From Deltaproteobacteria bacterium (GTDB lineage Bacteria; Desulfobacterota; Desulfomonilia; UBA1062): DNA of 52,999 bases. The stretch's first letter is position 1. Every line of letters begins with the position of its first letter. The notes under the pieces were generated by a model. The model ran no database searches and was not told the origin of the DNA. It worked only from the letters and a program-made list of their open reading frames with translations. Positions 18,338-29,073 of this stretch are shown in pieces. The stretch spans positions 1 to 52,999 of the forward strand of contig WFSG01000017.1 in the NCBI GenBank assembly GCA_015486075.1. The letters run 5' to 3'. The position numbers and the translations under genes are program-made.

Positions 18338-19876
18338 ATGAGAGAAATAGTAGCAGTACTGGATTTTGGTTCACAGTATGCCCAGCTTATTGCCAGGAGA
18401 ATCAGGGAGCTGGGTGTATATTGTGAGATTCTAAGGCATGATACTTCCAAGGATGAACTTGCCGCTCTGGCACCAAAGGCCCTTATATTCTCTGGTGGAC
18501 CTGCATCAGTCCTGGATGAGGATCATCCAGTTCCAGATCCGCGTGTGTTCGACATGGGTATCCCTATACTGGGGATATGCTATGGCATGCAGCTCACTGC
18601 AATCATGTTGAAAGGCAAGGTAATTGGTGGAAGAAGCGGTGAGTATGGCCATGCAATAATGAAGGTAACAAAGCCATCTAACATCTTTTCAGACATGGAT
18701 AAAGAGCTAGACGTCTGGATGAGTCATGGAGATCGAGTACAGGAACTTCCTGCTGGCTTTGAAACCATAGCAAAAAGTTCTGGATGCGAGATAGCTGCAA
18801 TGGCAGACCCGTCAAGACAGATATACGGCGTTCAATTTCATCCCGAGGTGGTCCACACACCAAAGGGAAAGCAAATAATAAGGAACTTTCTTTATAAGGT
18901 GGCCGGGTGCAAGGGTGGCTGGACAATGGCAGGATTTATCGGGGAGTCAATTAAGAGGATAAGGAACACGGTAGGCAAAGAGCGTGTCATCTGTGCACTC
19001 TCAGGTGGCGTTGACTCGGCCGTTACTGCGGCTCTTACAAGCAGGGCTATTGGCGACAACATGGTTGCTATATTCGTGGACAACGGGCTCATGCGTGCAG
19101 GTGAGGCAGAGGAGATACTGGATATATTCACAAGGGAATATCCTCTTAACATACACATGGTAAACGCATCCAAGGAATTTCTCGATGCGCTAAGGGGTGT
19201 TATAGATCCTGAGAAGAAGAGAAAAAGCATAGGCAAGACTTTCATTGATGTGTTCAACAGAGAGGCAGAAAGAGTTGGTGGTGCAAGGTTTCTTGCCCAA
19301 GGCACCCTATACCCGGACGTTATAGAGAGCAGGTCTCCCAGGGGTGGGCCATCGGCCACCATAAAGAGCCACCACAACGTGGGTGGACTACCCAAGGACA
19401 TGAAGTTCACCTTGCTAGAACCATTAAAAGAGCTTTTCAAAGATGAAGTCAGGCGTCTCGGAAAGGAACTGGGTCTACCTGATCGGCTCCTTAAGAGACA
19501 GCCTTTTCCAGGACCTGGCCTTGCTGTTAGAATCCTGGGCGAGGTCACTGAAGCAGGCCTTAAGGTGCTCAGGGAGGCTGACCTAAGGGTCCAGGAGGAG
19601 ATGCAAAACTACGAACACATAGACGAGGTATGGCAGGCGTTTGCCGTATTGCTACCTGTCAAAAGCGTGGGCGTTATGGGTGACGAGAGAACGTATTCAA
19701 ACGTGGTTGCCATAAGGGCGGTGACCAGCCTAGATGGCATGACAGCAGACTGGGTTAGGATTCCCTACCACATACTTGAGAGGATATCTTCAAGGATAAT
19801 AAACGAGGTAAGGGGTGTAAACCGTGTAGTGTACGATATAAGTACCAAACCACCCAGTACCATAGAATGGGAATAA
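18338..19876 (+). CDS. guaA: GMP synthase (glutamine-hydrolysing)
   Basis: Amidates xanthosine monophosphate to GMP using glutamine and ATP. The 512 residues hold an N-terminal class I glutaminase domain with catalytic Cys in GICYGMQLTA and His/Glu in QFHPEVVHT, an ATP-pyrophosphatase domain with the P-loop-like ALSGGVDSAV near residue 227, and the C-terminal dimerisation domain ending in TKPPSTIEWE, the standard GuaA terminus. It starts three bases after purF and shares its transcript, so two purine genes follow the two lysine genes. The stop is 15 bases from the convergent giant GlmS-like gene; no terminator is visible between them. Confidence 0.97.
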   Translation: MREIVAVLDFGSQYAQLIARRIRELGVYCEILRHDTSKDELAALAPKALIFSGGPASVLDEDHPVPDPRVFDMGIPILGICYGMQLTAIMLKGKVIGGRSGEYGHAIMKVTKPSNIFSDMDKELDVWMSHGDRVQELPAGFETIAKSSGCEIAAMADPSRQIYGVQFHPEVVHTPKGKQIIRNFLYKVAGCKGGWTMAGFIGESIKRIRNTVGKERVICALSGGVDSAVTAALTSRAIGDNMVAIFVDNGLMRAGEAEEILDIFTREYPLNIHMVNASKEFLDALRGVIDPEKKRKSIGKTFIDVFNREAERVGGARFLAQGTLYPDVIESRSPRGGPSATIKSHHNVGGLPKDMKFTLLEPLKELFKDEVRRLGKELGLPDRLLKRQPFPGPGLAVRILGEVTEAGLKVLREADLRVQEEMQNYEHIDEVWQAFAVLLPVKSVGVMGDERTYSNVVAIRAVTSLDGMTADWVRIPYHILERISSRIINEVRGVNRVVYDISTKPPSTIEWE

Positions 19877-19891
19877 ACCGGGTCTTACTCT

Positions 19892-22800
19892 CTAGATGAT
19901 GTTCTCTATTATCTTCTCTGCAATCACCTGCTCTGGCTCTCCCAGCAGAAAACCTGTTGACAGCTTCTCAAGGTAGTTATCATTCCAGTTTATGTTTGAC
20001 TCGTTCACCAAGTCCTTTACGTTGTAATACTTCTCACCGAGTATGTCTCTTTTCTCCGATGGGGACAAGGACTCGTTAAATGTTACATGGCACAGCAGCA
20101 GGTATGATACCAGATGCTTCTCTCCTAGTATGGGCACTATAACAATGGGGGCTCTGTCTGAACGTCCGAATCCCACGTACACGTTCTGGGTATTTACTAT
20201 GGTCTTTTTCGTGCCTATAAGTGGGCCGGGGGTTTCTACTCTGGACCTCATGGAGAGAGAGACACCCCCCCTGGATGCTATGGATATGGTAGTAGTGTCA
20301 GTTGTCTTTCCCTGATCATCTAGGCCATCTATGGTATAAAGGGTATAGCCCCTGAGTTGAGAAAGGGCAAGCTGTATCCTCTTAAGAGTAAGGCCCACAT
20401 CTATACCCAAGTTTTCCACAGAGAAATTCAGCTCCTCAATTAGATCGAATATTATACCCCTTAAGTGCTCTTTCTTCCTGCTCGTACCAACGGTTACTGT
20501 CTTGGCCTGGTGCCTTATGGCGTCAACTGGCCTGGATAGTTCATCAATGGCAAGCGCCAGTTCCATGTCTAGTGCATCCAGGGGCGAGGGAGATGTCCTT
20601 TTATCCTTGAAGTCTTCCCAGAAATCCTCCAGGGGTAGTTTACCAATGGCATACTTTAAGAGAAGGGTGATGTCAGAAGCTGTACCAACCTTCATGGTAG
20701 TAAAAAAACCCTGGTCTTTCCTCCTATGAAATTCCCTGGAAAAGCCGGTCACCAGTTCCTTGACTCTCTTATCTGCCATGGTTTCGAATACTGACAACCC
20801 CTTCCTGTCGTGTTCAATCATCTCCCTTGCAAGCTCGCTCCTGAACCTCCTGAAAAAACTGGCTTCGTCGTTTATGCTACATGCTGCATAGTATCCCCAT
20901 AGATGACCGGCAAGAGTATTGATTATCACGGATACAGGGAAAGATGTTCTGGGCACACGTATGATCGAATCGGCAACTAGCGAGAACCTAGTGTCACCTT
21001 CCTCTGCAATTACGGCAATAGACGCGTTGTGTGCCTTGAATATGGAAATATCCTTTACAATGTCGTCCTTGACAGTCTCAGGGTTGCCCGCAGTACACGC
21101 AATAATCAATGGTTCACTAGAGAGATCAATATGTTTTTTGTCCTCTATTATATCCGAAGAGATGGTCTTGTAGCAGAGTTCGCTGAGCTTAATTCTTATC
21201 TCGTCAGCCGCTACCTTGTTGGCACCACTACCAACAACGGCCCAGTACCTTTTTCTCCTGGCAAGGACGTAGGCCGACTCCCTTATTTCGTCCCTTCTCC
21301 TTATGACCCTCTGCATCATCTCTGGAGCCCTCTCCAGATAGGAAAGTTGCCTTACTATGCTAGCAGGCGAAATGGTTCCGAGCTCATGTGCAAAATAGAG
21401 GGCCAGTATGTATCCTGCAACGATTTGAGAATAGAATGCCTTTGTTGAGGCAACAGCCATCTCCACGTCCCTGCCATCACTGGTGTAGAAGATACCGTGT
21501 GCCTTAGTGGTAATATCAGACTGTCTCCTGTTAACAATGGCAATTATGTGTGCACCCTTAAGTCTTGCCATGGACACAGCCCTGTTTGTATCCGTTGTAG
21601 TACCTGACTGTGTAACGGCGATAACAAGGGAATCCCCCAGTTCTTCTCTTATAAGAAAACCGCTTAAGTCAGATGCTGTCCTTCCTGATATCTTTATGCT
21701 CGTGCCCTTAAGGTAAAGTTGCATGGCCTCGGCAATAGCACATGCAGCCACGTGGGCAGTGCCCTGGCCAATGACATATATGTTTGTCACCTTGCCAGTC
21801 TTAAGCGCATGCCTGAGCCTTCTAGGGACCATGTCATCCCCTATGTTAAAGACTATATCATGCTCGGATGGCCTTGTACCAACGACCCTGTACTTGCCCC
21901 TTAATGTCTTTCTCACAGATGATGGCGCATCGAAAATCTCCTTAAGGAGGAAATGGGGATGGTTTCCCCTGTCAATATCCCTTGTCGTTATCTCTGCCCT
22001 CTGGACGTCCTTATCTGTCAGGTGTAAGGGAAATCCGTCATAGTAAAAGGCTTCTATGCCATCCAGACCTTTCTTATGCTCGCCAAGTATGAATATCTGT
22101 CCCCTTGTAGAAGGGTCATCTTCGGTTCTTGGCGTTTCCCCATCCATCTTTATAAAGTATGGGGTGTATTCGACTAGGCCGTAAATTTCCGAAGAAAACA
22201 CGTATTGATCGTCACCTAGGCCCACATAAATGGATTGTCCGCTCCCTTTGAGTGCGAGGAACACCTTGCCCGGTTCGAGGTTACTCTTCATGGCAATGGC
22301 ATGGGAACCCTCGAAGTCATTAACCGCAAGCCTGAAGGCCTCCTTGAGCCCATGTCCTGCAAATAGGTGCTTTTCTATGATGAGAGGAATTATTTTTGTG
22401 TCTGTTGTAATGCCCGGGTCTATTAGGTTATTGTCATTTTCCTCAAGTCTCGACCTAAGCCAAGCATAGTTATCTATGTCACCGTTCAGGGCAACATCTA
22501 TGTACCAGCTACCTCTGCCGTAATATGGATAGTCCTTGATAGGCACCTGGATATTGGCCTTTGAATCCGCATGTGTTCCCAGTGTAAAGTTGTTCACAGG
22601 ATGGCAATTGGCCTCGTTTATCGATCCAACCGAGGCCCATCTTGTATGAGCTATGCAGGCGTCAAGGCTTGTCTTGAGACCTGAGAATGTATGCAAGACA
22701 GTATCAGAGCGTATCTCGTTTCTCAGGTTCCTGACATTCTTACCAAGCTCACCTGTTATTGATGCTGTCTTGTACGTAAACGAGACTGACCTGCCATTGT

Positions 22801-23638
22801 CCATGGATATTGAAATAGACCCGTTCATTAGGTCCCCGGGACGTGAACGCCTTATAAAATCGTTTAGCAGACCCTTTTCCTTGAGTTTAGTCAGGGCCCT
22901 TTCCATATCCATGGCCGTGTTCATCCTCAGCGTAAGCTGTATTCCTGCTGAGTCCCTGCCCCTTACCTCTAACCTGTCAATGGAATTCAGCAAAAAGTTT
23001 GCGGTCTTATATATACCCAGACCTCCGTTGAGCAGGCCCTCAGGTGCCTTTGTTGGTACGAGCGATAATACGCCATCCCTATTTGCGAGAATGTCGTTCT
23101 TAAGCCCCCAGGCAAAATCCTTGAGCCTTGTGAAAGAATCGTTAATCCTCTCCAACTCAGCAGAATCGAAACGGCTAGCGTTGTTTTCTATAGCCCTTTC
23201 TTCTTCCACGACAAATTCATTAATATCATTTGAGAGTGTGGTAAATGCCTCGGCCTTCCTAGGATGGGTAAGGATATAGCGCAAAAAATGCTCCTGCTTG
23301 AGCCTTACAAGGTACCTCTCCATGGTATTAAACGCCCTTTTGCCACCAAGATACCTTGTGGTGGATATTGATCCATCAAGCACTTTGTTTATGTTTGAGG
23401 CCTTTATTCCCTTAAGAAATGCCTTTAATCGTCCAGGGTCTATTCTCTTGCCATTGCTGCCGTTCTTTATAACCAGAACCCCTGCTAGACCGCAGTATAA
23501 CGTGCAGTCCATTATCGGGAAGAATACCATTGAGCCAAGGGGTACGTCTTTGACATGCCTTGCAACGTACACACGTACATGTCGTAGACTAAGACAGATT
23601 TTCTTAATATACTCTAGAATCGAAGTTCTCACAAGCAT
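19892..23638 (-). CDS. glmS: Giant GlmS-like glutamine-fructose-6-phosphate aminotransferase
   Basis: About 1,248 residues, twice the ~610 of ordinary GlmS, which makes glucosamine-6-phosphate. Glutaminase landmarks survive but are spread out: CGLAGVLV with Cys49, RGRDSAG (226-232), HTRWASVG (331), LNGDIDNY (384), TDT (412). In normal GlmS the first two are about 25 residues apart, here 177. The linker HFLLKEIFDAP (562) and first SIS domain with TQSGTTTDT (676) and VASTKAF are conventional. The second SIS domain is divergent but keeps KKHIDLSS; the catalytic-lysine tail AIRHQAKTVTVG (Lys1046) is displaced by about 120 inserted residues and followed by about 195 of unknown function. Start taken at ATG 23638 (GAAAGG six bases upstream); a GTG at 23659 is possible. 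The cysteine is not N-terminal, so cleavage would be needed for activity. Confidence 0.82.
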   Translation of the reverse strand: MLVRTSILEYIKKICLSLRHVRVYVARHVKDVPLGSMVFFPIMDCTLYCGLAGVLVIKNGSNGKRIDPGRLKAFLKGIKASNINKVLDGSISTTRYLGGKRAFNTMERYLVRLKQEHFLRYILTHPRKAEAFTTLSNDINEFVVEEERAIENNASRFDSAELERINDSFTRLKDFAWGLKNDILANRDGVLSLVPTKAPEGLLNGGLGIYKTANFLLNSIDRLEVRGRDSAGIQLTLRMNTAMDMERALTKLKEKGLLNDFIRRSRPGDLMNGSISISMDNGRSVSFTYKTASITGELGKNVRNLRNEIRSDTVLHTFSGLKTSLDACIAHTRWASVGSINEANCHPVNNFTLGTHADSKANIQVPIKDYPYYGRGSWYIDVALNGDIDNYAWLRSRLEENDNNLIDPGITTDTKIIPLIIEKHLFAGHGLKEAFRLAVNDFEGSHAIAMKSNLEPGKVFLALKGSGQSIYVGLGDDQYVFSSEIYGLVEYTPYFIKMDGETPRTEDDPSTRGQIFILGEHKKGLDGIEAFYYDGFPLHLTDKDVQRAEITTRDIDRGNHPHFLLKEIFDAPSSVRKTLRGKYRVVGTRPSEHDIVFNIGDDMVPRRLRHALKTGKVTNIYVIGQGTAHVAACAIAEAMQLYLKGTSIKISGRTASDLSGFLIREELGDSLVIAVTQSGTTTDTNRAVSMARLKGAHIIAIVNRRQSDITTKAHGIFYTSDGRDVEMAVASTKAFYSQIVAGYILALYFAHELGTISPASIVRQLSYLERAPEMMQRVIRRRDEIRESAYVLARRKRYWAVVGSGANKVAADEIRIKLSELCYKTISSDIIEDKKHIDLSSEPLIIACTAGNPETVKDDIVKDISIFKAHNASIAVIAEEGDTRFSLVADSIIRVPRTSFPVSVIINTLAGHLWGYYAACSINDEASFFRRFRSELAREMIEHDRKGLSVFETMADKRVKELVTGFSREFHRRKDQGFFTTMKVGTASDITLLLKYAIGKLPLEDFWEDFKDKRTSPSPLDALDMELALAIDELSRPVDAIRHQAKTVTVGTSRKKEHLRGIIFDLIEELNFSVENLGIDVGLTLKRIQLALSQLRGYTLYTIDGLDDQGKTTDTTTISIASRGGVSLSMRSRVETPGPLIGTKKTIVNTQNVYVGFGRSDRAPIVIVPILGEKHLVSYLLLCHVTFNESLSPSEKRDILGEKYYNVKDLVNESNINWNDNYLEKLSTGFLLGEPEQVIAEKIIENII

Positions 23639-23691
23639 CTTAGTCCTTTCACCGGCCACATGTAAGCTATAGTATTTCTCGTAAACTATCT

Positions 23692-23697
23692 ATTATA
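23692..23697 (-). promoter_or_regulatory. Possible -10 box upstream of the GlmS-like gene
   Basis: A perfect TATAAT on the minus strand, 53 bases before the proposed ATG at 23638. No good -35 box is found 16-18 bases upstream (the hexamer there is AGAGGT), so this is a partial promoter at best. No GlmS ribozyme-like or T-box-like structure was recognised in the 140-base gap. Confidence 0.35.
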
Positions 23698-23778
23698 TAT
23701 GACATCGGCTTACAACCTCTTTTCTAAACTTGTAAGGGTATCCAAGGTTATCCCGGATCAAGATAGGTATTACTTTGT

Positions 23779-24123
23779 CTATCCAGAGATGAACAGATTC
23801 AGGGTAAAGCTCACAAACGACATTATTATGGCTCCTGTAAGCGCTGCCCAGAAGCTTGTTACGTCAAATCCCCTTACTATCTCTGAAGCGAGCATTATCA
23901 TTATACCGTTTATGACAAAGGTGAAGAGGCCAAGAGTGAGAATGTTTATGGGCAGGGTAAGTAGGATTATGATGGGTTTAAGAAACGCGTTTAAGAGGCC
24001 TATCACAAGTGCAGCTCCAAGTAGTGCCCACCCACTGGTAACCTCTATGCCCTTCACCAGCCATGAGGCAACTGCAAGCGCAATCGAAGACACACACCAT
24101 TTAAGCAAGAATCGTTGCATCAC
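23779..24123 (-). CDS. Four-helix membrane protein (phage-holin 4_2 / PF04020-like family)
   Basis: A 114-residue, almost entirely hydrophobic protein with four predicted membrane helices. The motif NAFLKPIIILLTLPINILTLGLFTF matches in part the conserved core (FLKPI, LPINILTLGLFTFVIN) of small bacterial membrane proteins grouped as Mycobacterium-type holin superfamily IV. Despite the name these are ordinary chromosomal genes in most bacteria, and no phage genes are near. Function unknown. The first two codons are GTG ATG; either could start. It lies between acylphosphatase (81 bases upstream) and the GlmS-like gene. Confidence 0.78.
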   Translation of the reverse strand: MMQRFLLKWCVSSIALAVASWLVKGIEVTSGWALLGAALVIGLLNAFLKPIIILLTLPINILTLGLFTFVINGIMIMLASEIVRGFDVTSFWAALTGAIIMSFVSFTLNLFISG

Positions 24124-24204
24124 CTAGTATTCTAACTGTATGCCTCTCTCGAGGCAACATCATAATAGAGAATGTCATAACAGAAAAAGTCCGCATAAGC
24201 ATTG

Positions 24205-26495
<2,291 letters not shown>

Positions 26496-26542
26496 TCATG
26501 GGAAGATTTTTGCTAATACAAATGTGGTATCACAAAAAGTAC

Positions 26543-26573
26543 TTGAACAAAAGTGTTTAATGGTTATTAATAT
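26543..26573 (+). promoter_or_regulatory. Possible hfq promoter
   Basis: TTGAAC (26543-26548) and TAATAT (26568-26573) are separated by 19 bases in an AT-rich region. Each is an imperfect match, and the spacer is long; the assignment is tentative. A start near 26580 would give a leader of about 60 bases. Confidence 0.35.
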
Positions 26574-26606
26574 AGCTAAAGCATGGTATTTTAATGATGC
26601 TATACC
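26571..26606 (+). promoter_or_regulatory. Overlapping inverted repeats in the hfq leader
   Basis: Three short inverted repeats overlap: TATAGC (26571) with GCTATA (26599-26604), AGCAT (26580-26584) with ATGCT (26597-26601), and GGTAT (26585-26589) with ATACC (26602-26606). They are mutually exclusive as RNA stems. They lie 35-70 bases before the hfq ATG. Function unknown. Confidence 0.4.
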
Positions 26607-26640
26607 GAAGTTATTATTATGAATCTATAAGGAGATTGTT

Positions 26641-26874
26641 ATGGCAAAGGTAGTTTTTAATGTACAGGACCAGTTCCTTAACCAGGCAAGGAAAGAAAAA
26701 GTCCCGATAGTCATCACCCTCATTAACGAGGTGAAGCTTAACGGGTTTGTCAAGAGCTTTGATCCTTTTTGCATCCTGCTTCAGAATGACCGCCCTGTGC
26801 TGATTTATAAGCACGCTGTGGCAACAATCGAGCCCAAGGACAAGGATTCCCAGTTAAAAGACTTTCTTTCATGA
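26641..26874 (+). CDS. hfq: RNA chaperone Hfq
   Basis: Hexameric Sm-like protein that binds small RNAs and mRNAs. The 77 residues carry the Sm1 motif region (VQDQFLNQARKEKVPIVITL...KLNGFVKSFDPF) and the Sm2 signature LIYKHAVATI; the proximal-site Gln and the YKHA motif are present. The rim patch, RRER in Escherichia coli, is RKEK here. The C-terminal tail is short, as in most non-enterobacterial Hfq. A strong AAGGAG site lies seven bases before the ATG. miaA, its usual neighbour, is absent; instead its stop overlaps the start of a secreted protein by ATGA. No known small RNA gene was recognised in the window. Confidence 0.96.
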   Translation: MAKVVFNVQDQFLNQARKEKVPIVITLINEVKLNGFVKSFDPFCILLQNDRPVLIYKHAVATIEPKDKDSQLKDFLS

Positions 26875-27986
26875 CAAAATCACTCCGTTTGTCTTTAGCC
26901 ATTGCCTTGTGCTTCCTGGTTATTGCATCAAGCCCATCACGGGCATTGTCTGATTCGTTTATTACAGTACAAGGCATAGGATCCATAGAGCAGGGCAACA
27001 TGGCAAAGGCGGAGTACCTTGCACTGAACGATGGTTTCAATAAGGCACTCCTCACAAAGGCCATGCAGATGGTTCCAACATCACAAATACATGCGCTTCT
27101 AGAGGCGTTTCCCGAGTATCTATCCATAAGGGGTACAAGGGACATTACGCAGTACCAGATAACAAAGAGATCAGAGGAAAACAACGTACTTGTACTTACC
27201 ATAAACTTACAGATAGGCGATTCACACCTTAAGCAATGGCTTGACTCAAAGACACTTACAATACCAACTGAATCCAGACCAAGGATACTTGTTGCTATCT
27301 CTTATACACAGGACCAAGGAGAAAAACCGTATGCATGGTGGGAGCAGGTGGGTAAGTCCAGGTATTCCTCTTTTGAGAAAACCCTAGTAGACAGGCTTAG
27401 TATGTGGGGTGAGAATGTCTTCTCAACCCCTCCAGGCCAGGTAGCTTACAGCAAAGAAAATGGTGGTCTCGTGGATATGGCAAAGAACACAGGTGCCGAC
27501 ATTATCCTAACAGGTACAATGGCCTATGCTAGAGATGAACAGGGGCTTTACACCTGCACCCTTCATCTTGACATGATCGACACCCAAAAAGGCACAAAAA
27601 TGGGTTCGTGGAGCATAAAACATGTTTCTGACATAGCACCAAAGGACATGAATGCCTTTCTGTCAAAACAGTTAATTTCACCCATACGCGCAAAAATAAT
27701 AGGCGACATACTGGCGATGAATCCCGTGGTCAGCACTGAAACTCTCTGCATAGATGGTATCAGGGACTACACCACGTACCAAGCCATGGTAAATGCACTG
27801 GGTGCAATGGAAGATGTGCTAAAGATAACCCCGTGTAGCATCAAGCAACACGCCATATGTCATACTCTTACTATAAGGGGCAGTATCACATACATTCTAG
27901 AGGCATTGAAGGCGGAGCAGATAACGGACATGGATGTCGAAATCAAACCAGGCGGTGCATATATAAAGATCATAGAACACCCTTAG
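26871..27986 (+). CDS. Secreted protein with FlgT-N-like domain
   Basis: A 371-residue exported protein. Residues 1-26 form a signal peptide ending near SPSRALS. The next about 90 residues (FITVQGIGSIEQGNMAKAEYLALNDG...) resemble the N-terminal domain of the flagellar assembly protein FlgT and related periplasmic proteins. The middle (about 140-240) resembles a TolB-N/FlgT-M-like module (GADIILTGTMAY), and the end carries beta-rich repeats. FlgT itself is a flagellar basal-body H-ring component in Vibrio, but no flagellar genes lie here, so a general periplasmic or outer-membrane-linked role is more likely. It is translationally coupled to hfq. Function not established. Confidence 0.7.
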   Translation: MTKSLRLSLAIALCFLVIASSPSRALSDSFITVQGIGSIEQGNMAKAEYLALNDGFNKALLTKAMQMVPTSQIHALLEAFPEYLSIRGTRDITQYQITKRSEENNVLVLTINLQIGDSHLKQWLDSKTLTIPTESRPRILVAISYTQDQGEKPYAWWEQVGKSRYSSFEKTLVDRLSMWGENVFSTPPGQVAYSKENGGLVDMAKNTGADIILTGTMAYARDEQGLYTCTLHLDMIDTQKGTKMGSWSIKHVSDIAPKDMNAFLSKQLISPIRAKIIGDILAMNPVVSTETLCIDGIRDYTTYQAMVNALGAMEDVLKITPCSIKQHAICHTLTIRGSITYILEALKAEQITDMDVEIKPGGAYIKIIEHP

Positions 27987-27992
27987 GGGTGT
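27977..27992. other. Hairpin over convergent stop codons
   Basis: Perfect 6-bp inverted repeat ACACCC-TTAG-GGGTGT. It covers the stop codons of both the secreted-protein gene and buk, which overlap by four bases. No T-tract follows on either strand, so it is not a standard intrinsic terminator. Confidence 0.45.
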
Positions 27993-29068
27993 AGTACATT
28001 GCCAGAAGGATAATCAAGCAAACTCTCTTGCCTTGTTAGCACCCTTAGGCCACCTTCCACTAAAGCTGCTATCTCGTCTTCACCAGGGTAGACCATTATG
28101 TCTGCTATGAAACCTACCATGCGTGTTATCCATGACACTAGCATTTTGGAGTTAGCTAGCCCACCTGTGAGTACTATTGCATCCACGTTACCTTCCAGTA
28201 CCACTGACATGGCACCTATGCATTTTGAGGCTTGGTAGGCCATGGCCATGTAGACAGTCCTTGCATTCCTATCTCCCTGTTCGATCATGGCTTCGATCCG
28301 CTGTGCATCCTTGGTGCCAAGATAGGCAAAGAGCCCTGATCTATTGCTTAACTTGGACTTGATATAGTCTGGGCTTTTGCCCTGTGACAACACCAAGTCT
28401 ACTATGTCCAGGGTGGGCAGCTGACCTGCCCTCTCTGGCGTGAAGGGCCCTTCGCTCAGCCCATGGGTCGCATCTATCACCCTACCCTTTTTGTGTGCAC
28501 CAATGGTTATACCCCCTCCCATGTGAGCAACAACAAGGCTGGTTTTATCGTAAGGTTTTCCCAGTACCTTACATGCCTTTCTCGCAGCTGCCTTCTGGTT
28601 CAAGGCATGGAATGCGCTCTTTCTTTCTATGGAAGGAATACCGGTGACCCTGGCTATATCTTGTAATTCGTCAGTACTAGGTGGATCTACTACTACGGCT
28701 TGTTTGCCGTACATACCTGCTAATTTAAGGGTTATAGAAGGTCCAAGGGCAGATGGGTGCCAGCCAAACCTTCCCGAGAGCAAGTCATCGCACATCTTTC
28801 TGTTGATCCTGTACACCCCGGAGGGACCGGGGGCGCAAAGACCACCCCTGCTGACAAATATGTCTATATCTCCAAGGTCCACTCGCTCCTGGTACAGGGC
28901 ATGCATTATGCCTATTTCCCTTGTTTCAAGCTGTTCCTGTACACCCTGTCCGGCTAGTACAGTGCAAGGTATGTTCCACCTGCGGCTTAACTTACCCTCT
29001 TTGTAGAGGCCAAGTTTTGTCGAGGTTGATCCTACGTTTATGGCAAGTACACTATAATCTTCCCCCAT
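27983..29068 (-). CDS. buk: Butyrate kinase family acyl kinase
   Basis: Phosphorylates butyrate (or branched/aromatic acids) reversibly, making acyl phosphate and, in the catabolic direction, ATP. The 361 residues show the acetokinase-fold start VLAINVGSTSTKLGLY, VAHMGGGITIGAHKKG near residue 185, and the late motif LTGGLANSKMLV. Length and motifs fit butyrate kinase rather than acetate kinase (about 400 residues). It follows the phosphate-acyltransferase pair by five bases, so the three genes should make CoA-ester to acyl-phosphate to acid plus ATP. The true acyl chain is not evident. The ATG at 29068 has AGGG upstream. Confidence 0.92.
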   Translation of the reverse strand: MGEDYSVLAINVGSTSTKLGLYKEGKLSRRWNIPCTVLAGQGVQEQLETREIGIMHALYQERVDLGDIDIFVSRGGLCAPGPSGVYRINRKMCDDLLSGRFGWHPSALGPSITLKLAGMYGKQAVVVDPPSTDELQDIARVTGIPSIERKSAFHALNQKAAARKACKVLGKPYDKTSLVVAHMGGGITIGAHKKGRVIDATHGLSEGPFTPERAGQLPTLDIVDLVLSQGKSPDYIKSKLSNRSGLFAYLGTKDAQRIEAMIEQGDRNARTVYMAMAYQASKCIGAMSVVLEGNVDAIVLTGGLANSKMLVSWITRMVGFIADIMVYPGEDEIAALVEGGLRVLTRQESLLDYPSGNVLHP

Positions 29069-29073
29069 AACTT

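Noticed and set aside
18892-19548. Minus-strand open frame of about 218 codons
   Set aside because: Antisense to guaA, and its translation has no family signature.
22653-23279. Plus-strand open frame of about 200 codons
   Set aside because: Antisense to the expanded N-terminal region of the GlmS-like gene; low-complexity serine/leucine-rich translation typical of a shadow frame.
23779-24123. Possible prophage remnant, suggested by the holin-like membrane protein
   Set aside because: No phage genes, integrase, tRNA or attachment repeats nearby; the family is common in bacterial chromosomes.
26580-26606. H-type pseudoknot in the hfq leader
   Set aside because: The two interleaved 5-bp stems would leave no loop bases to cross the grooves, so they can only alternate, not coexist.
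27977-27992. Bidirectional intrinsic terminator between the secreted-protein gene and buk
   Set aside because: The hairpin is real, but neither side is followed by a run of T, so it is kept only as a structure.
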